Assembly: GCF_039528175.1 (NCBI RefSeq)
Contig: NZ_BAAALH010000001.1
Span: forward strand, 620,001-684,000
DNA: 64,000 bases
Reading direction: 5' to 3'
From: Citricoccus alkalitolerans
GTDB lineage: Bacteria > Actinomycetota > Actinomycetes > Actinomycetales > Micrococcaceae
In this document: piece by piece, positions 42,885-51,662 of the stretch
How the letters are laid out: each line of letters opens with the position of its first letter
Position numbering within the stretch: the first letter of the stretch is position 1
Made by a program: the position numbers and the translations under genes
Notes under the pieces: model-generated
Databases searched by the model: none
What the model was told of the DNA's origin: nothing
The model's input: only the letters and a program-made list of their open reading frames with translations

Positions 42885-44154
42885 CCTTCGGCAGGGCGCC
42901 GGTCCGTGGGCCACCCGGATCCACCGGCAGATTGGTCTCCGGAGCGAAGGTCCAGGAGATGGCGCCCACGGCCAGGATCCCGCCGGTGAGCAGGAAGGCC
43001 CAGCCGAAACCGGCCGTGTCCACCACCAGTCCGGCGATCAGCGGACCGGAGATCGCCCCGAGGTCGGAGGCCATCTGGGCGGTGGACATCACGGGGCCGG
43101 CCTTGCGTTCCTGGCCCACGATGTCCGCCACGGCCGCCTGCTGCGGTGCGTTGAGTGTGCCCGTGCCGGCTCCGGCCACCACGCACAGGGCCAGGAACAG
43201 CCACGGGTTGTCCATCCATCCGATCACGGCGGTTCCCGCCGCGGCCACGAGCAGGCCGATGATGATCAGGGGCTTGCGGCCGTGCACGTCGGACAATCGC
43301 GAGGAGAACGTGACCGCGGCGATGTTGCCGACCGCGAAGAGGGACAGGGCTGCACCGGCGATCTGCGGTCCGTCGAGCCAGAATCCGGTGCCTGTGAAAG
43401 CGGTGGCGGCCAGCAGCGGCGTCAAGGAGTTGCGCACGCCGAAGGTCGCCCAGCCATTGGCGAAGAAGGAGGTCAGCGCGGCACGGAAGGCGGGACGCTC
43501 CCAGGCCTCGGCCAGCCTCATGTCCGGCCGGGTGTCCGGCTTGCCGCGATCTGCGAGCCGGGAGTCACGCAGCAGGAAGAAGACCAGTCCGGCGGCGACG
43601 ACCAAGGCCGTACCGTAGATCAGGAACGGCACCCGGTAGCCGAAGACCGCCAGGACTGAGCCGACCACCGGGCCGGCGATGTTGCCGATCAGGAATGCCG
43701 AGGCGTACGCCCCGGAGACACGGCCGCGGATACTCGGGGGTGCCTTCCGGGCCAGGAACGCCATCGCGGACACCGTGAACAGGGTGGAGCCGATGCCGCC
43801 GAGCGCACGGAAGAACAACAGCTGCCAGTACTCCTGCGAGAACGCGATGAGGAACATGGACAGCGCGACGATCAGCACTCCGGCCATGTAGGCCGGAGTC
43901 TCACCGAACCGGCTCGTCAGGCGCCCGGAGAACGGGGCGAACAGCAGCCGGGTCAGGCCGAAGGCGGAGACCACGGCGGACACAGCCGTGGCGGAGGCAT
44001 TGAACGACTGGGCGTACTGGGGCAGGACGGGCGCGATGATGCCGAAGCCGATCGCGATGACGAAGGCGGCGGCGATGAGGACCTTGATCTCCCGGGGGAT
44101 GGGAAGCCGCTCCCGCTCCTGCCCGGTGTTCCTCAAGCGCGCCATGACACCCAT
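42841..44154 (-). CDS. Major facilitator superfamily transporter
   Basis: This 437-residue protein has about 12 hydrophobic segments. The MFS loop motif is seen as SGRLTSRFGETPAYMAG after TM2 and again as SSRLSDVHGRKPLIIIG after TM8, and GSTLFTVSAMAFLARKAPPSIRGRVSG resembles motif C-type drug exporters (DHA1 group). The substrate cannot be predicted. Convergent with smc with a 44-base overlap, and divergent from ftsY. It interrupts the usual smc-ftsY adjacency. Confidence 0.85.
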   Translation of the reverse strand: MGVMARLRNTGQERERLPIPREIKVLIAAAFVIAIGFGIIAPVLPQYAQSFNASATAVSAVVSAFGLTRLLFAPFSGRLTSRFGETPAYMAGVLIVALSMFLIAFSQEYWQLLFFRALGGIGSTLFTVSAMAFLARKAPPSIRGRVSGAYASAFLIGNIAGPVVGSVLAVFGYRVPFLIYGTALVVAAGLVFFLLRDSRLADRGKPDTRPDMRLAEAWERPAFRAALTSFFANGWATFGVRNSLTPLLAATAFTGTGFWLDGPQIAGAALSLFAVGNIAAVTFSSRLSDVHGRKPLIIIGLLVAAAGTAVIGWMDNPWLFLALCVVAGAGTGTLNAPQQAAVADIVGQERKAGPVMSTAQMASDLGAISGPLIAGLVVDTAGFGWAFLLTGGILAVGAISWTFAPETNLPVDPGGPRTGALPKVSPPERPAAPPDAG

Positions 44155-44243
44155 CTTGCCACCTGCGACCTGCGGCCCCGTGCCGAGCGCGCGTGCACAG
44201 CAGGTAACCGGGGTCTTCCGTTGAGCTGTGACAGACTGGTCCA

Positions 44244-45464
44244 GTGGATCCGATCATCTTGATTTCGCTTGCCTCTGTCCTGCTCGTCGGCCTGGTTCTG
44301 TTGGTCTTCATCGACCGCAGGCCCAAGCGTCCCCGGGGCATCTACCCGACCACCCGGGACGCCAATGACCCGGGCCCTACCGGCACCGGGAGCACCGCGG
44401 TCCTCGATCGTCCGGAGACGGACGACGCCGGCCCCGCGGGTACCGCGGTCGCCGAACCCGAGGCGTCGGTCGCCGCCCCCGTGCCCGCCACGGACGCGGT
44501 GGAGACCGAGACGCCGACCGCCCCCGAGCTGGAGACACCGGCTCCTGTGGCCGGGCGGCTGGCGCGCCTGCGTGCGCGCCTAGCCAAGTCCAACAGCATC
44601 TTCGGCAAGGGCCTGTTGGCACTGCTGTCCACGGACAACATCACCGATGACGTCTGGGACGAGGTGGAGGAGACCCTCCTGCTGGCGGACCTCGGCACCG
44701 AGCCCACCATGGAACTCGTGGACAACCTGCGTGAACGCGTCACTGTGGAGGGATCCCGCGACTCCCAGCAGGTCAAGGCGATGCTCCACGAGGAACTGGT
44801 CAAGATGGTCGATCCGAGCATGGACCGCCGTCTGGATGCCTCCCGCAAGGATGGGCGCCCGGCCGTGATGATGGTCGTCGGCGTCAACGGTGTCGGCAAG
44901 ACCACCACCGTCGGCAAGATCGGGCGGGTGCTCGTGGCCGAGGACCGCCATGTAGTCTTCGGCGCCGCTGACACCTTCCGTGCGGCCGCCGCTGAGCAAC
45001 TAGCCACCTGGGGTGCCCGCGTTGGCGTGGACACGGTCCGCTCCCACGAGGATGGTGCCGATCCGGCCTCGGTCGCCTTCGAGGCCGTGAAGACCGGCAT
45101 CGATCAGGAGGCTGACGTGGTCATCGTGGACACCGCCGGACGCCTGCAGAACAAGGCCAACCTCATGGACGAGCTGGGCAAGATCAAGCGCGTCATCGAG
45201 AAGCAGGCCGCTGTGGACGAGGTGTTGCTCGTCCTGGACGCCACCACCGGGCAGAACGGCCTGGCCCAAGCCAAGGTGTTCGCCGAGGTCGTCAACATCA
45301 CCGGCATCGCCCTGACCAAGCTGGACGGCACCGCCAAGGGCGGCATCGTGGTGGCCATCCAGCGTGAACTCGGCGTCCCGGTCAAACTCGTCGGGCTGGG
45401 TGAGGGCCCGGATGATCTCGCCCCGTTCAACGCCGAGGGCTTCGTGGACGCCCTGCTCGATTGA
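44244..45464 (+). CDS. ftsY: Signal recognition particle receptor FtsY
   Basis: This GTPase receives ribosome-SRP complexes at the membrane. A membrane helix lies at residues 3-24 (PIILISLASVLLVGLVLLVFI), then an acidic Pro/Ala/Glu-rich linker to about residue 95, then the NG domain: GVNGVGKTTTVGKIG (G1), DTFRAAAAEQL, DTAGRLQNKANLM (G3), and TKLDGTAKGG (G4). The real N-terminal anchor is an actinobacterial feature. GTG start at 44244; a CAGACT -10-like hexamer at 44232-44237 would make the transcript leaderless, though the -35 is poor. Confidence 0.95.
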   Translation: MDPIILISLASVLLVGLVLLVFIDRRPKRPRGIYPTTRDANDPGPTGTGSTAVLDRPETDDAGPAGTAVAEPEASVAAPVPATDAVETETPTAPELETPAPVAGRLARLRARLAKSNSIFGKGLLALLSTDNITDDVWDEVEETLLLADLGTEPTMELVDNLRERVTVEGSRDSQQVKAMLHEELVKMVDPSMDRRLDASRKDGRPAVMMVVGVNGVGKTTTVGKIGRVLVAEDRHVVFGAADTFRAAAAEQLATWGARVGVDTVRSHEDGADPASVAFEAVKTGIDQEADVVIVDTAGRLQNKANLMDELGKIKRVIEKQAAVDEVLLVLDATTGQNGLAQAKVFAEVVNITGIALTKLDGTAKGGIVVAIQRELGVPVKLVGLGEGPDDLAPFNAEGFVDALLD

Positions 45465-45473
45465 GCCGCACGG

Positions 45474-45495
45474 TCCGGAACCCAGGGGTTCCGGA
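45474..45495 (+). terminator. Hairpin directly after ftsY
   Basis: TCCGGAACC pairs perfectly with GGTTCCGGA around a 4-base loop (10-base arms if the loop is 2 bases). It begins 9 bases after the ftsY stop codon. There is no T-run, as is common for actinobacterial terminators. Confidence 0.6.
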
Positions 45496-45526
45496 TTCCA
45501 AGAAGTCGATCTGAACGATGACGGCA

Positions 45527-45562
45527 CACGATGGCCCGGGCGTCACCGCCTGGGCCATCGTG
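45527..45562 (+). terminator. Second strong hairpin after ftsY
   Basis: A 16-base stem (45527-45542 with 45547-45562, one G-T pair) closes on a TCAC loop. The core GATGGCCC/GGGCCATC recurs in the hairpin at 50969-51006. The 293-base gap between ftsY and amt holds these two hairpins, the GlnR-like boxes and the amt leader, and no gene. Confidence 0.6.
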
Positions 45563-45604
45563 CTGTCCGCGGCGAAACATGCTGTTTACCGGTGCGGGGC
45601 GATC

Positions 45605-45642
45605 GTCATCTCGGGGAAACACCCTGACGAGGGCCGTGAAAC
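45605..45642 (+). promoter_or_regulatory. GlnR-type binding boxes upstream of amt
   Basis: GTCAT (45605-45609), six bases, then GAAAC (45616-45620) matches the actinobacterial GlnR pattern GTnAC-n6-GAAAC in 9 of 10 defined positions. A second GAAAC starts at 45638, exactly 22 bases (two 11-base steps) later; the intervening box at 45627 is poor. The location, 115-150 bases before the ammonium transporter start, fits nitrogen control by GlnR. The motif is known; its use here is inferred. Confidence 0.5.
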
Positions 45643-45757
45643 ACGCCACGCGCATTCTCTTAAGCGAGACCGGTCGCAACCCGTCGCGACACCGTACGGT
45701 CTCCCGGGCCATCCCCGCCCGGGAACCACGGGTGGTCCTTCGGCGAGAGGATGAACA

Positions 45758-47095
45758 GTGGAAACGATTGAACTGACATCGGGGCATGTCTGGGCCATGG
45801 TGTGTGCCGCCCTGGTGCTGCTGATGACCCCGGGATTGGCCTTCTTCTACGGCGGCATGACCCGTGCCAAGGCCGCCTTGAACATGATGATGATGTCCTT
45901 TGTGTCCATCGGCCTGGTGGCCGTGGTCTGGGTGCTCTGGGGCTACAACATGACCGGTGGTGACGGCATCGCCGAGATGTTCGGCAACCCCTTCGCCGAC
46001 TTCGGGCTCTATGGTGCCCTCGGCACCGAGGATCTGATCGGCATCGGTTTCGGGGCCACCTTCGCCATCCTCACGGTCGCGCTGATCTCCGGTGCCATCG
46101 CCGACCGCGCCAAGTTCAGTACCTGGGTGGTCTTCGTCCCGATCTGGGTCACCGCCGTTTACTGCCCGCTCGCCTTCATGGTCTGGGGCGGCGGCCTGCT
46201 CTCCGCCGACGGTGTCATCGGCAGCGCTGTGGGCGAGGCGGTCGACTTCGCCGGTGGACTAGTCGTCCACATCTCCGCCGGGGTGGCCGCCCTGGTCATC
46301 GCCCTGCTGCTCGGCAAACGCCAGGGCTTCGGCACGGACCCGGGGCACCGCCCCCACAACATCCCCTTCGTGATGCTCGGCGCCACCCTGCTGTGGTTCG
46401 GCTGGTTCGGCTTCAACGGCGGAGCCGCCGGCGATGCCACGGAGGCTGGCCTCATCTGGGTCAACACCCTTGCGGCCCCGGCCGCCGCCATGCTCGGCTG
46501 GCTGCTGACCGAACGGATTCGTGGCAAGCGCGCCACCTCGATCGGCAGTGCCTCGGGCATCGTGGCCGGACTGGTGGCCATCACCCCGGCGTGTGCCTTC
46601 GTCGATCCCGTGGGCGCCCTCATCATCGGCTTCCTCGCCGGTGCCGCCTGTGCCCTGGCCGTCGGCCTGAAGTACAAGCTCGGCTTCGACGATTCGCTGG
46701 ACGTCGTCGGACTGCACCTGGTGGCCGGCATCCTCGGCACCGTCATGATCGGCCTGCTCAGCCTGCCCATGGAGGACGGCCGCGCCGGCCTGTTCTATGG
46801 TGGCGACGCCTCTCTGCTGCTGGCCCAGGTGGTGGCCGTGCTGGTCGCCGTCGTCTATGCCGCCGTGGTCACCTTCGTGATCGGGATCGCACTCAAGGCC
46901 ACCATGGGGTGGCGCGTTACCGCTGAGGAGGAGGAAGCCGGCCTGGACCGGTCCCTGCACAGCGAGAACGCCTACGAGTTCGGTGGCGGTGGGATGGGAA
47001 CGTCCTATTCCGAATCCCCGGACACCGGAGAGCAGGAGACGGTGGAGGCCGCGACCCCTGCACATCGGGAGACCACCTCGGTCGGTGTGAAGTAG
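45758..47095 (+). CDS. amt: Ammonium transporter
   Basis: This 445-residue trimeric Amt/MEP/Rh channel has about 11 membrane segments. It begins ELTSGHVWAMVCAALVLLMTPGLAFFYGGM and carries the family stretches FGATFAILTVALISGAIADRAKF, CPLAFMVWGGGLL, AGGLVVHISAGVAALVIALLLG (first pore His) and SLDVVGLHLVAGILGTVMIGL (second pore His). The cytosolic tail is acidic and Gly-rich (about 60 residues). GTG start with GAGAGGA 7 bases upstream. No glnK is adjacent, unlike in many actinobacteria; ffh follows instead. Confidence 0.95.
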   Translation: METIELTSGHVWAMVCAALVLLMTPGLAFFYGGMTRAKAALNMMMMSFVSIGLVAVVWVLWGYNMTGGDGIAEMFGNPFADFGLYGALGTEDLIGIGFGATFAILTVALISGAIADRAKFSTWVVFVPIWVTAVYCPLAFMVWGGGLLSADGVIGSAVGEAVDFAGGLVVHISAGVAALVIALLLGKRQGFGTDPGHRPHNIPFVMLGATLLWFGWFGFNGGAAGDATEAGLIWVNTLAAPAAAMLGWLLTERIRGKRATSIGSASGIVAGLVAITPACAFVDPVGALIIGFLAGAACALAVGLKYKLGFDDSLDVVGLHLVAGILGTVMIGLLSLPMEDGRAGLFYGGDASLLLAQVVAVLVAVVYAAVVTFVIGIALKATMGWRVTAEEEEAGLDRSLHSENAYEFGGGGMGTSYSESPDTGEQETVEAATPAHRETTSVGVK

Positions 47096-47111
47096 GGAGT
47101 CACGTCCGCCA

Positions 47112-47137
47112 GGGGCCCCGCCAGCAAGCGGGGCCCC
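47112..47137 (+). terminator. Terminator hairpin after amt
   Basis: GGGGCCCCGC and GCGGGGCCCC form a perfect 10-base stem around the loop CAGCAA. It starts 17 bases after the amt stop and 70 bases before ffh, separating the two transcripts. No T-tract. Confidence 0.65.
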
Positions 47138-47209
47138 GCGCCGTCGGACTTGATACCCTTGGGAACTGGTAGTTTCCGCCACCCCCGAACCCGAAGGAAG
47201 AGCACCGCA

Positions 47210-48815
47210 GTGTTCAACTCCCTGTCCGATCGCCTGGCCGCCACCTTCAAGAACCTGAAGGGCAAGGGGCGCCTGTCTGAAGCGGATATCGACGCCACTG
47301 CCCGTGAGATCCGCCGGGCCCTGCTGGATGCAGACGTGGCCGTCCCGGTGGTGCGGGAGTTCATCGGCCACATCAAGGAGCGGGCCCTCGGCGAAGAGGT
47401 CAGCCAGGCCTTGAACCCCGGCCAGCAGGTCGTCAAGATCGTCAACGAGGAACTGGTCGCCATCCTCGGTGGTGAGACGCGTCGGCTGAACCTCGCGAAG
47501 AACCCCCCGACGGTCATCATGCTCGTCGGCCTGCAGGGTGCGGGTAAGACCACCCTGGCGGGCAAGCTCTCGAAGCATCTGAAGGAACAGGGCCACACCC
47601 CGATGCTGGTGGCGGCCGACCTCCAGCGGCCCAATGCGGTCAAGCAGCTCCAGGTCAACGGCGAGCGTGCCGGCGTGCCGGTCTACGCGCCGCACCCGGG
47701 CGTCTCCAGTGAATTCGAGGATCCCACGGGGGATCCGGTGCAGGTCGCCCGGAACGGTGTCGCCGAGGCCAAGGCCAAGTACAACGACATCGTGATCGTG
47801 GACACCGCCGGCCGTCTCGGCATGGACGCTGAGCTCATGCAGCAGGCTGCGAACATCCGCGCGGCGGTCCAGCCGGACGAGGTCCTCTTCGTCCTCGACG
47901 CCATGATCGGCCAGGACGCCGTGGCCACGGCGCAGGCCTTCAACGAGGGTGTCGGCTTCACGGGCGTGGTGCTCTCCAAGCTTGACGGCGACGCTCGCGG
48001 CGGTGCCGCCCTCTCGGTGCGCTCGGTCACGGGCAAGCCTGTGATGTTCGCCTCCACGGGTGAGAACCTCGCCGACTTCGAGGTCTTCCACCCGGACCGC
48101 ATGGCCTCACGCATCCTGGACATGGGTGACGTGATGAGCCTGATCGAGCAGGCCGAGCGGAACTGGGACCGGGCCGATGCCGAGAAGATGGCCCAGAAGT
48201 TCGTGGACCAGGAGGACTTCACCCTCGACGACTTCCTTGATCAGATGCAGCAGATCAAGAAGATGGGCTCCATGAAGAAGCTCCTGATGATGATGCCCGG
48301 GGCGCAGGGCATGCGCCAGCAGCTCGAGCAGTTCGACGAGCGGCAGATCGACCGCATCGAGGCAATCATCCGGTCCATGACCCCGCACGAGCGGGTTGCT
48401 CCCAAGATCATCAACGGCTCCCGCCGGGCCCGCATCGCACGCGGCGCCGGCGTCCAGGTCTCCGAGATCAACGGCCTGCTGGAGCGCTTCGGCCAGGCCC
48501 AGAAGATGATGAAGAAGATGGCTGCCGGCGGCGGCATGCCGGGAATGCCCGGCATGCCCGGAGGTGGAGCAGGGGGGGGCGGTGGTGCCGGCGCCCGCAA
48601 GGGCAAGGGCAAGGGTAAGAAGGCCAAGCCCAAGTCGGGCAACCCGGCCAAGGCGGCCCAGGAGATGCGTGAGCTCGAGGACCGCCGCAAGCGCTCCGGC
48701 TCCCCGGCTGCGGGTTCTGCCTTCGGGCAGGGCGCCGACGGCGGTGCGGACGGCGGCTTCGACCCGTCGTCGCTGAACCTTCCCAAGGGGTTCGAGAAGT
48801 ACCTCGGGGGCAACT
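47210..48815 (+). CDS. ffh: Signal recognition particle protein Ffh (3' end at assembly gap)
   Basis: This is the SRP GTPase that binds 4.5S RNA and signal peptides. From the GTG start it has FNSLSDRLAATFKNLKG, GLQGAGKTTLAGKL (G1), DTAGRLGMDAELMQQ (G3), SKLDGDARGGAALS (G4), and the M domain with Met-rich MKKLLMMMPG and the RNA-binding NGSRRARIARGAG. A Gly- and Lys-rich stretch follows near residue 450. The visible sequence ends LPKGFEKYLGGN and the next codon begins with T just before the run of N, so the stop may lie exactly at the gap. Confidence 0.94.
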
Positions 48816-48844
48816 NNNNNNNNNNNNNNNNNNNNNNNNNNNNN
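48816..48844. other. Assembly gap (29 N)
   Basis: A run of unknown bases separates the ffh 3' end from the VOC dioxygenase leader. The true gap size is not known. Reading frames that cross it on either strand are artefacts. Confidence 0.99.
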
Positions 48845-48911
48845 TGGTTGCGGCCCCCTGGTGTTTCCGGGGTGGCGTGGTTCTGGCCCACAGCATCGAG
48901 CGGCGGAATAC

Positions 48912-48940
48912 TTGAAGCGTCAACTACGTTGTGTTGTGAT
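48912..48940 (+). promoter_or_regulatory. Promoter overlapped by two palindromes before the VOC gene
   Basis: TTGAAG (48912-48917), 17 bases, then TGTGAT (48935-48940) form a plausible promoter. The same bases contain TTGA-AGCG-TCAA (48912-48923) and CAAC-TAC-GTTG (48921-48931), two overlapping inverted repeats placed like operators over the -35 and spacer. A MarR- or TetR-type repressor is likely, but no regulator gene lies nearby. Confidence 0.5.
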
Positions 48941-49038
48941 GAAGGCATTGACGGGGACACGACCCGGTGAATCCGCAGTGCCGGCTCAGACGCCGCCCGC
49001 CCGAGTAGAGGACGGGTCGAACCCCGAGGAGACCAGCC

Positions 49039-50037
49039 ATGTCCTTCACCGCATCTGGTACCACCGCAGATCCTGTTGTCCTGCGGCGCCAGTCCATGCA
49101 GCATCAGCCCATCAGTGGGCGCCCTGTCGCCGATCTGCTGCCGGCCGGCCTGTCCATGGGGATGGTGACCCTGAAGTCTGACGACGTGGCACGCCTGCGG
49201 ACCTACTACGAGCAGGCCCTGGGGCTCGTCGCCTTGGCGGAGGATGGCCCCAACGTCATCCTGGGCCGGAACGGCGTGCCGCTCGTCGGCGTCGAGGAGG
49301 CTCGTGGCCTCAAGCTCCCGGGTGAGGGCCAGGCCGGCCTCTATCACGTGGCCATCCTCTTCGAGGAGGCTGCCGATCTCGCTGCCGCCGTCTACTCTGC
49401 CGTGCGCCTGGACCCCACGCGGTTCGTCGGCAGTTCGGACCATCTCGTCTCTGAGGCCTTCTACTTCCAGGATCCGGACAACAATGGCATCGAACTGTAC
49501 GTCGACCGGCCCCGTGGCCAGTGGCAGTGGGGTCCCGACCGCCAGGTGGCCATGACGACCAACTACCTGCCGTGGGACCGGTACCTGGACACGCATCTCA
49601 CCGAGGAGGCCGTGAACCGGCTGACCACCGCGCCTGCCTCCGTGGGGCACGTCCACCTCCAGGTGGGAAACGTCCAGGAGGCAGAGGACTTCTATATCCG
49701 GGAGCTCGGCTTCGAGAAGACCACCGCGCTCGGCACCATGGCCCTGTTCGTATCCGCGGGTGGCTATCACCACCACATGGCCATGAACACGTGGAACTCC
49801 ACCGGAGTCGGTCCTCGCCGCAACACTCTCGGGCTGGGGTCCGTCGAGATCACCCTGCCGCAGGGTGACGGGCTGGGGTCCGCCGAGGACCGGCTCAGGA
49901 GAGCCGGACGGGCCGTACAGCTCACCGAGCGCGGCCTCGAGGTCCGCGACCCGTGGGACACGCTGCTCGTGCTCTCCGAGGCCGAGGTGCCGGCCGGCGT
50001 CGGGCCCGGTGCGGAGGCCGCGCCCGAGTCGAAGTAG
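49039..50037 (+). CDS. VOC family extradiol ring-cleavage dioxygenase-like protein (CatE type)
   Basis: This 332-residue protein has two glyoxalase/bleomycin-resistance (VOC) modules. The metal ligands of the family are visible as His in GLYHVAILFE, His in VGHVHLQVGNVQ, and Glu in DPDNNGIELYVDRP. HHMAMNTWNSTG is typical of the CatE/YfiE-type catechol-2,3-dioxygenase group. The substrate is unknown; homologues often act in quinone or catechol detoxification. It stands alone between ffh and rpsP and has its own promoter with operator-like palindromes. Confidence 0.85.
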   Translation: MSFTASGTTADPVVLRRQSMQHQPISGRPVADLLPAGLSMGMVTLKSDDVARLRTYYEQALGLVALAEDGPNVILGRNGVPLVGVEEARGLKLPGEGQAGLYHVAILFEEAADLAAAVYSAVRLDPTRFVGSSDHLVSEAFYFQDPDNNGIELYVDRPRGQWQWGPDRQVAMTTNYLPWDRYLDTHLTEEAVNRLTTAPASVGHVHLQVGNVQEAEDFYIRELGFEKTTALGTMALFVSAGGYHHHMAMNTWNSTGVGPRRNTLGLGSVEITLPQGDGLGSAEDRLRRAGRAVQLTERGLEVRDPWDTLLVLSEAEVPAGVGPGAEAAPESK

Positions 50038-50056
50038 GGCGCTCCGCGGGCGAACT

Positions 50057-50085
50057 AGGACAAACGGCCGGGTGTCTGGCAGAAT
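50057..50085 (+). promoter_or_regulatory. Sigma-A-type promoter for rpsP
   Basis: AGGACA (50057-50062) and CAGAAT (50080-50085) are spaced by exactly 17 bases. Transcription would start near 50092, giving a leader of about 130 bases to the rpsP GTG. Confidence 0.5.
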
Positions 50086-50223
50086 GGAACGGTACTGAAC
50101 TGCCGTCCGGGCGACCCTCTATCACTCCGGTCGGCCGTTCTGTCAGCAGCACACCACCCCGCGCCAACCCCACGGCCGGCGTGCACGCTGCGCCAAAACC
50201 AAGAACCAGGAGCTACCACACCC

Positions 50224-50673
50224 GTGGCCGTAAAGATCCGTCTGAAGCGTTTCGGCAAGATTCGCGCCCCGTACTACCGCATTGTCGTCATGGACTCCCG
50301 CACCCGCCGCGATGGCCGTGCGATCGAGGAGATCGGCAAGTACCACCCCACCGAGGAGCCCTCGTTCATCGAGGTCAACTCCGAGCGGGCACAATACTGG
50401 CTGTCCGTGGGCGCCCAGCCCACCGAGCAGGTGCACGCCATCCTCAAGATCACCGGTGACTGGCAGAAGTTCAAGGGTGAGCCGGGTGCCGAGGGCACCC
50501 TGAGGACCAAGCAGCCGAAGGAGGCCTTCGTGACTCCGCAGAAGGGCTCGGTCATCATCCCGGAGGCCATCACGCCGAAGAAGGAGGCCGCTGAGGCCCC
50601 TGCCGACGCCGCTGAAACCACCGAGGTCGCCGCCGACTCCGCCGAGGCTCCGGCCGACGAGAAGACCGAGTGA
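50224..50673 (+). CDS. rpsP: 30S ribosomal protein S16
   Basis: The N-terminal sequence AVKIRLKRFGKIRAPYYRIVVMDSRTRRDGRAIEEIG is the S16 signature. At 149 aa it is longer than the usual 80-90 because of an acidic Ala/Glu/Pro-rich tail typical of actinobacteria. GTG start; the closest Shine-Dalgarno (AGGAG) is 11-12 bases upstream. First gene of the rpsP-khpA-rimM-trmD group. Confidence 0.96.
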   Translation: MAVKIRLKRFGKIRAPYYRIVVMDSRTRRDGRAIEEIGKYHPTEEPSFIEVNSERAQYWLSVGAQPTEQVHAILKITGDWQKFKGEPGAEGTLRTKQPKEAFVTPQKGSVIIPEAITPKKEAAEAPADAAETTEVAADSAEAPADEKTE

Positions 50674-50675
50674 CC

Positions 50676-50915
50676 ATGCTGCAGGAAGCGCTCGAACATC
50701 TGGTCCGGGGAATCGTGGATTCCCCGGAAGATGTTCAGGTCGACCTGCGGAACAACCGTCGCGGTGAAGTCCTCGAGGTTCGTGTCGATCCAGCCGACCT
50801 GGGTCGGGTGATCGGCCGCCAGGGCCGGACCGCCACTGCGTTGCGCACCGTGCTGGACGGCCTCGCCGGCCATCCGGTCCGGGTCGACGTCGTGGACACG
50901 GACCGCCGCCGGTAG
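50676..50915 (+). CDS. khpA: KH-domain RNA-binding protein KhpA
   Basis: This small 79-residue KH protein has RVDPADLGRVIGRQGRTATALRTVL, in which GRQGR is the GxxG nucleic-acid-binding loop. It is the standard neighbour between rpsP and rimM in Gram-positive bacteria; KhpA works with KhpB in cell-division and RNA regulation in other species. A GTG at 50670 overlapping the rpsP stop (GTGA) is an alternative start adding two residues. Confidence 0.9.
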   Translation: MLQEALEHLVRGIVDSPEDVQVDLRNNRRGEVLEVRVDPADLGRVIGRQGRTATALRTVLDGLAGHPVRVDVVDTDRRR

Positions 50916-50968
50916 CTGTACCGTGCCGCGCCGTCCCGCCCTGCGGGGCCGGCGAGGCCGCATGACAT

Positions 50969-51006
50969 GATGGCCCGTGTCCGGACACCGTCCGGCACGG
51001 GCCATC
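50969..51006 (+). terminator. Long hairpin between khpA and rimM
   Basis: GATGGCCCGTG (50969-50979) pairs with CACGGGCCATC (50996-51006), and inside it CCGGAC pairs with GTCCGG around ACC, leaving one bulged T. That is 17 base pairs in all. It could terminate or attenuate transcription between the two parts of the operon. Confidence 0.55.
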
Positions 51007-51062
51007 GTCGTCCCTGACCCTCTTGCCCTCTTCTTGACCTCTTCCGAAAGGACCCCACCGAC

Positions 51063-51662
51063 ATGCCGCAGCCAGGTGCCGAGAACCAACCCCGCGACGA
51101 GCGCGAGCTCGTCCGAGTCGCGAGGATCGGCAAGCCCCATGGCATCCACGGTGAGGTGACCGTCCAGGTGTTCACGGATGAGCCCGGAGAGCGGTTCAGT
51201 CCGGGAGCGGTGTTGCGAGGCCGCCGTGGTGGTCAGGGTGCCGGCCGGGACGGGACGCTGACCGTGGTCCGGGCTCGGTGGAACAAGGACATTCTCTTGC
51301 TGGCTCTGGATGAGGTGGCCGACCGAAATCAGGCCGAGGCGCTCCGCGGCACCGAGCTCTTCGCCGAGCCGGACGAGGCGGAGGAGGATGACGCCTGGTA
51401 CGAGGAGGACCTGGTCGGACTGATCGTCATGGTCGACGGCACGAAGGTCGGCACGGTGACCGGGCTGGTCACCGGAGAGGTCCAGGACCTGCTGGAGGTG
51501 GAGCTCGACGGCGGTACCGGCGCCCTGGTGCCGTTCGTCGAGGTGATCGTCCCGGAGGTCGATCCCGAGTCCGGCACGATCACCCTGACTCCGCCACCGG
51601 GCCTGTTGACGCTCAACGATCCCACGGCTGACGGCAGCTCGGCAGCGGGGGATCCTGCATGA
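51063..51662 (+). CDS. rimM: Ribosome maturation factor RimM
   Basis: RimM helps assemble the 30S head near S19. The N-terminal domain has VRVARIGKPHGIHGEVTVQVFTD and the PRC-barrel half has DAWYEEDLVGLIVMV and LVPFVEVIVPEVD. It is 199 aa, with GAAAGGA about 12 bases before the ATG. The stop overlaps the trmD start as ATGA, so the two are translationally coupled. Confidence 0.94.
   Translation: MPQPGAENQPRDERELVRVARIGKPHGIHGEVTVQVFTDEPGERFSPGAVLRGRRGGQGAGRDGTLTVVRARWNKDILLLALDEVADRNQAEALRGTELFAEPDEAEEDDAWYEEDLVGLIVMVDGTKVGTVTGLVTGEVQDLLEVELDGGTGALVPFVEVIVPEVDPESGTITLTPPPGLLTLNDPTADGSSAAGDPA

Noticed and set aside
44232..44237. CAGACT as a -10 for a leaderless ftsY transcript
   Set aside because: Spacing to the GTG is right but there is no -35 and the hexamer is weak, so it is not listed as a separate site.
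46259..48091. A 610-codon open frame on the minus strand opposite amt and ffh
   Set aside because: It spans two well-identified genes and the terminator between them; His/Asp/Gly/Gln-rich shadow composition.
48241..49776. A minus-strand frame and a plus-strand ffh extension that run through the N gap
   Set aside because: Unknown bases cannot be translated, so the join is an artefact.
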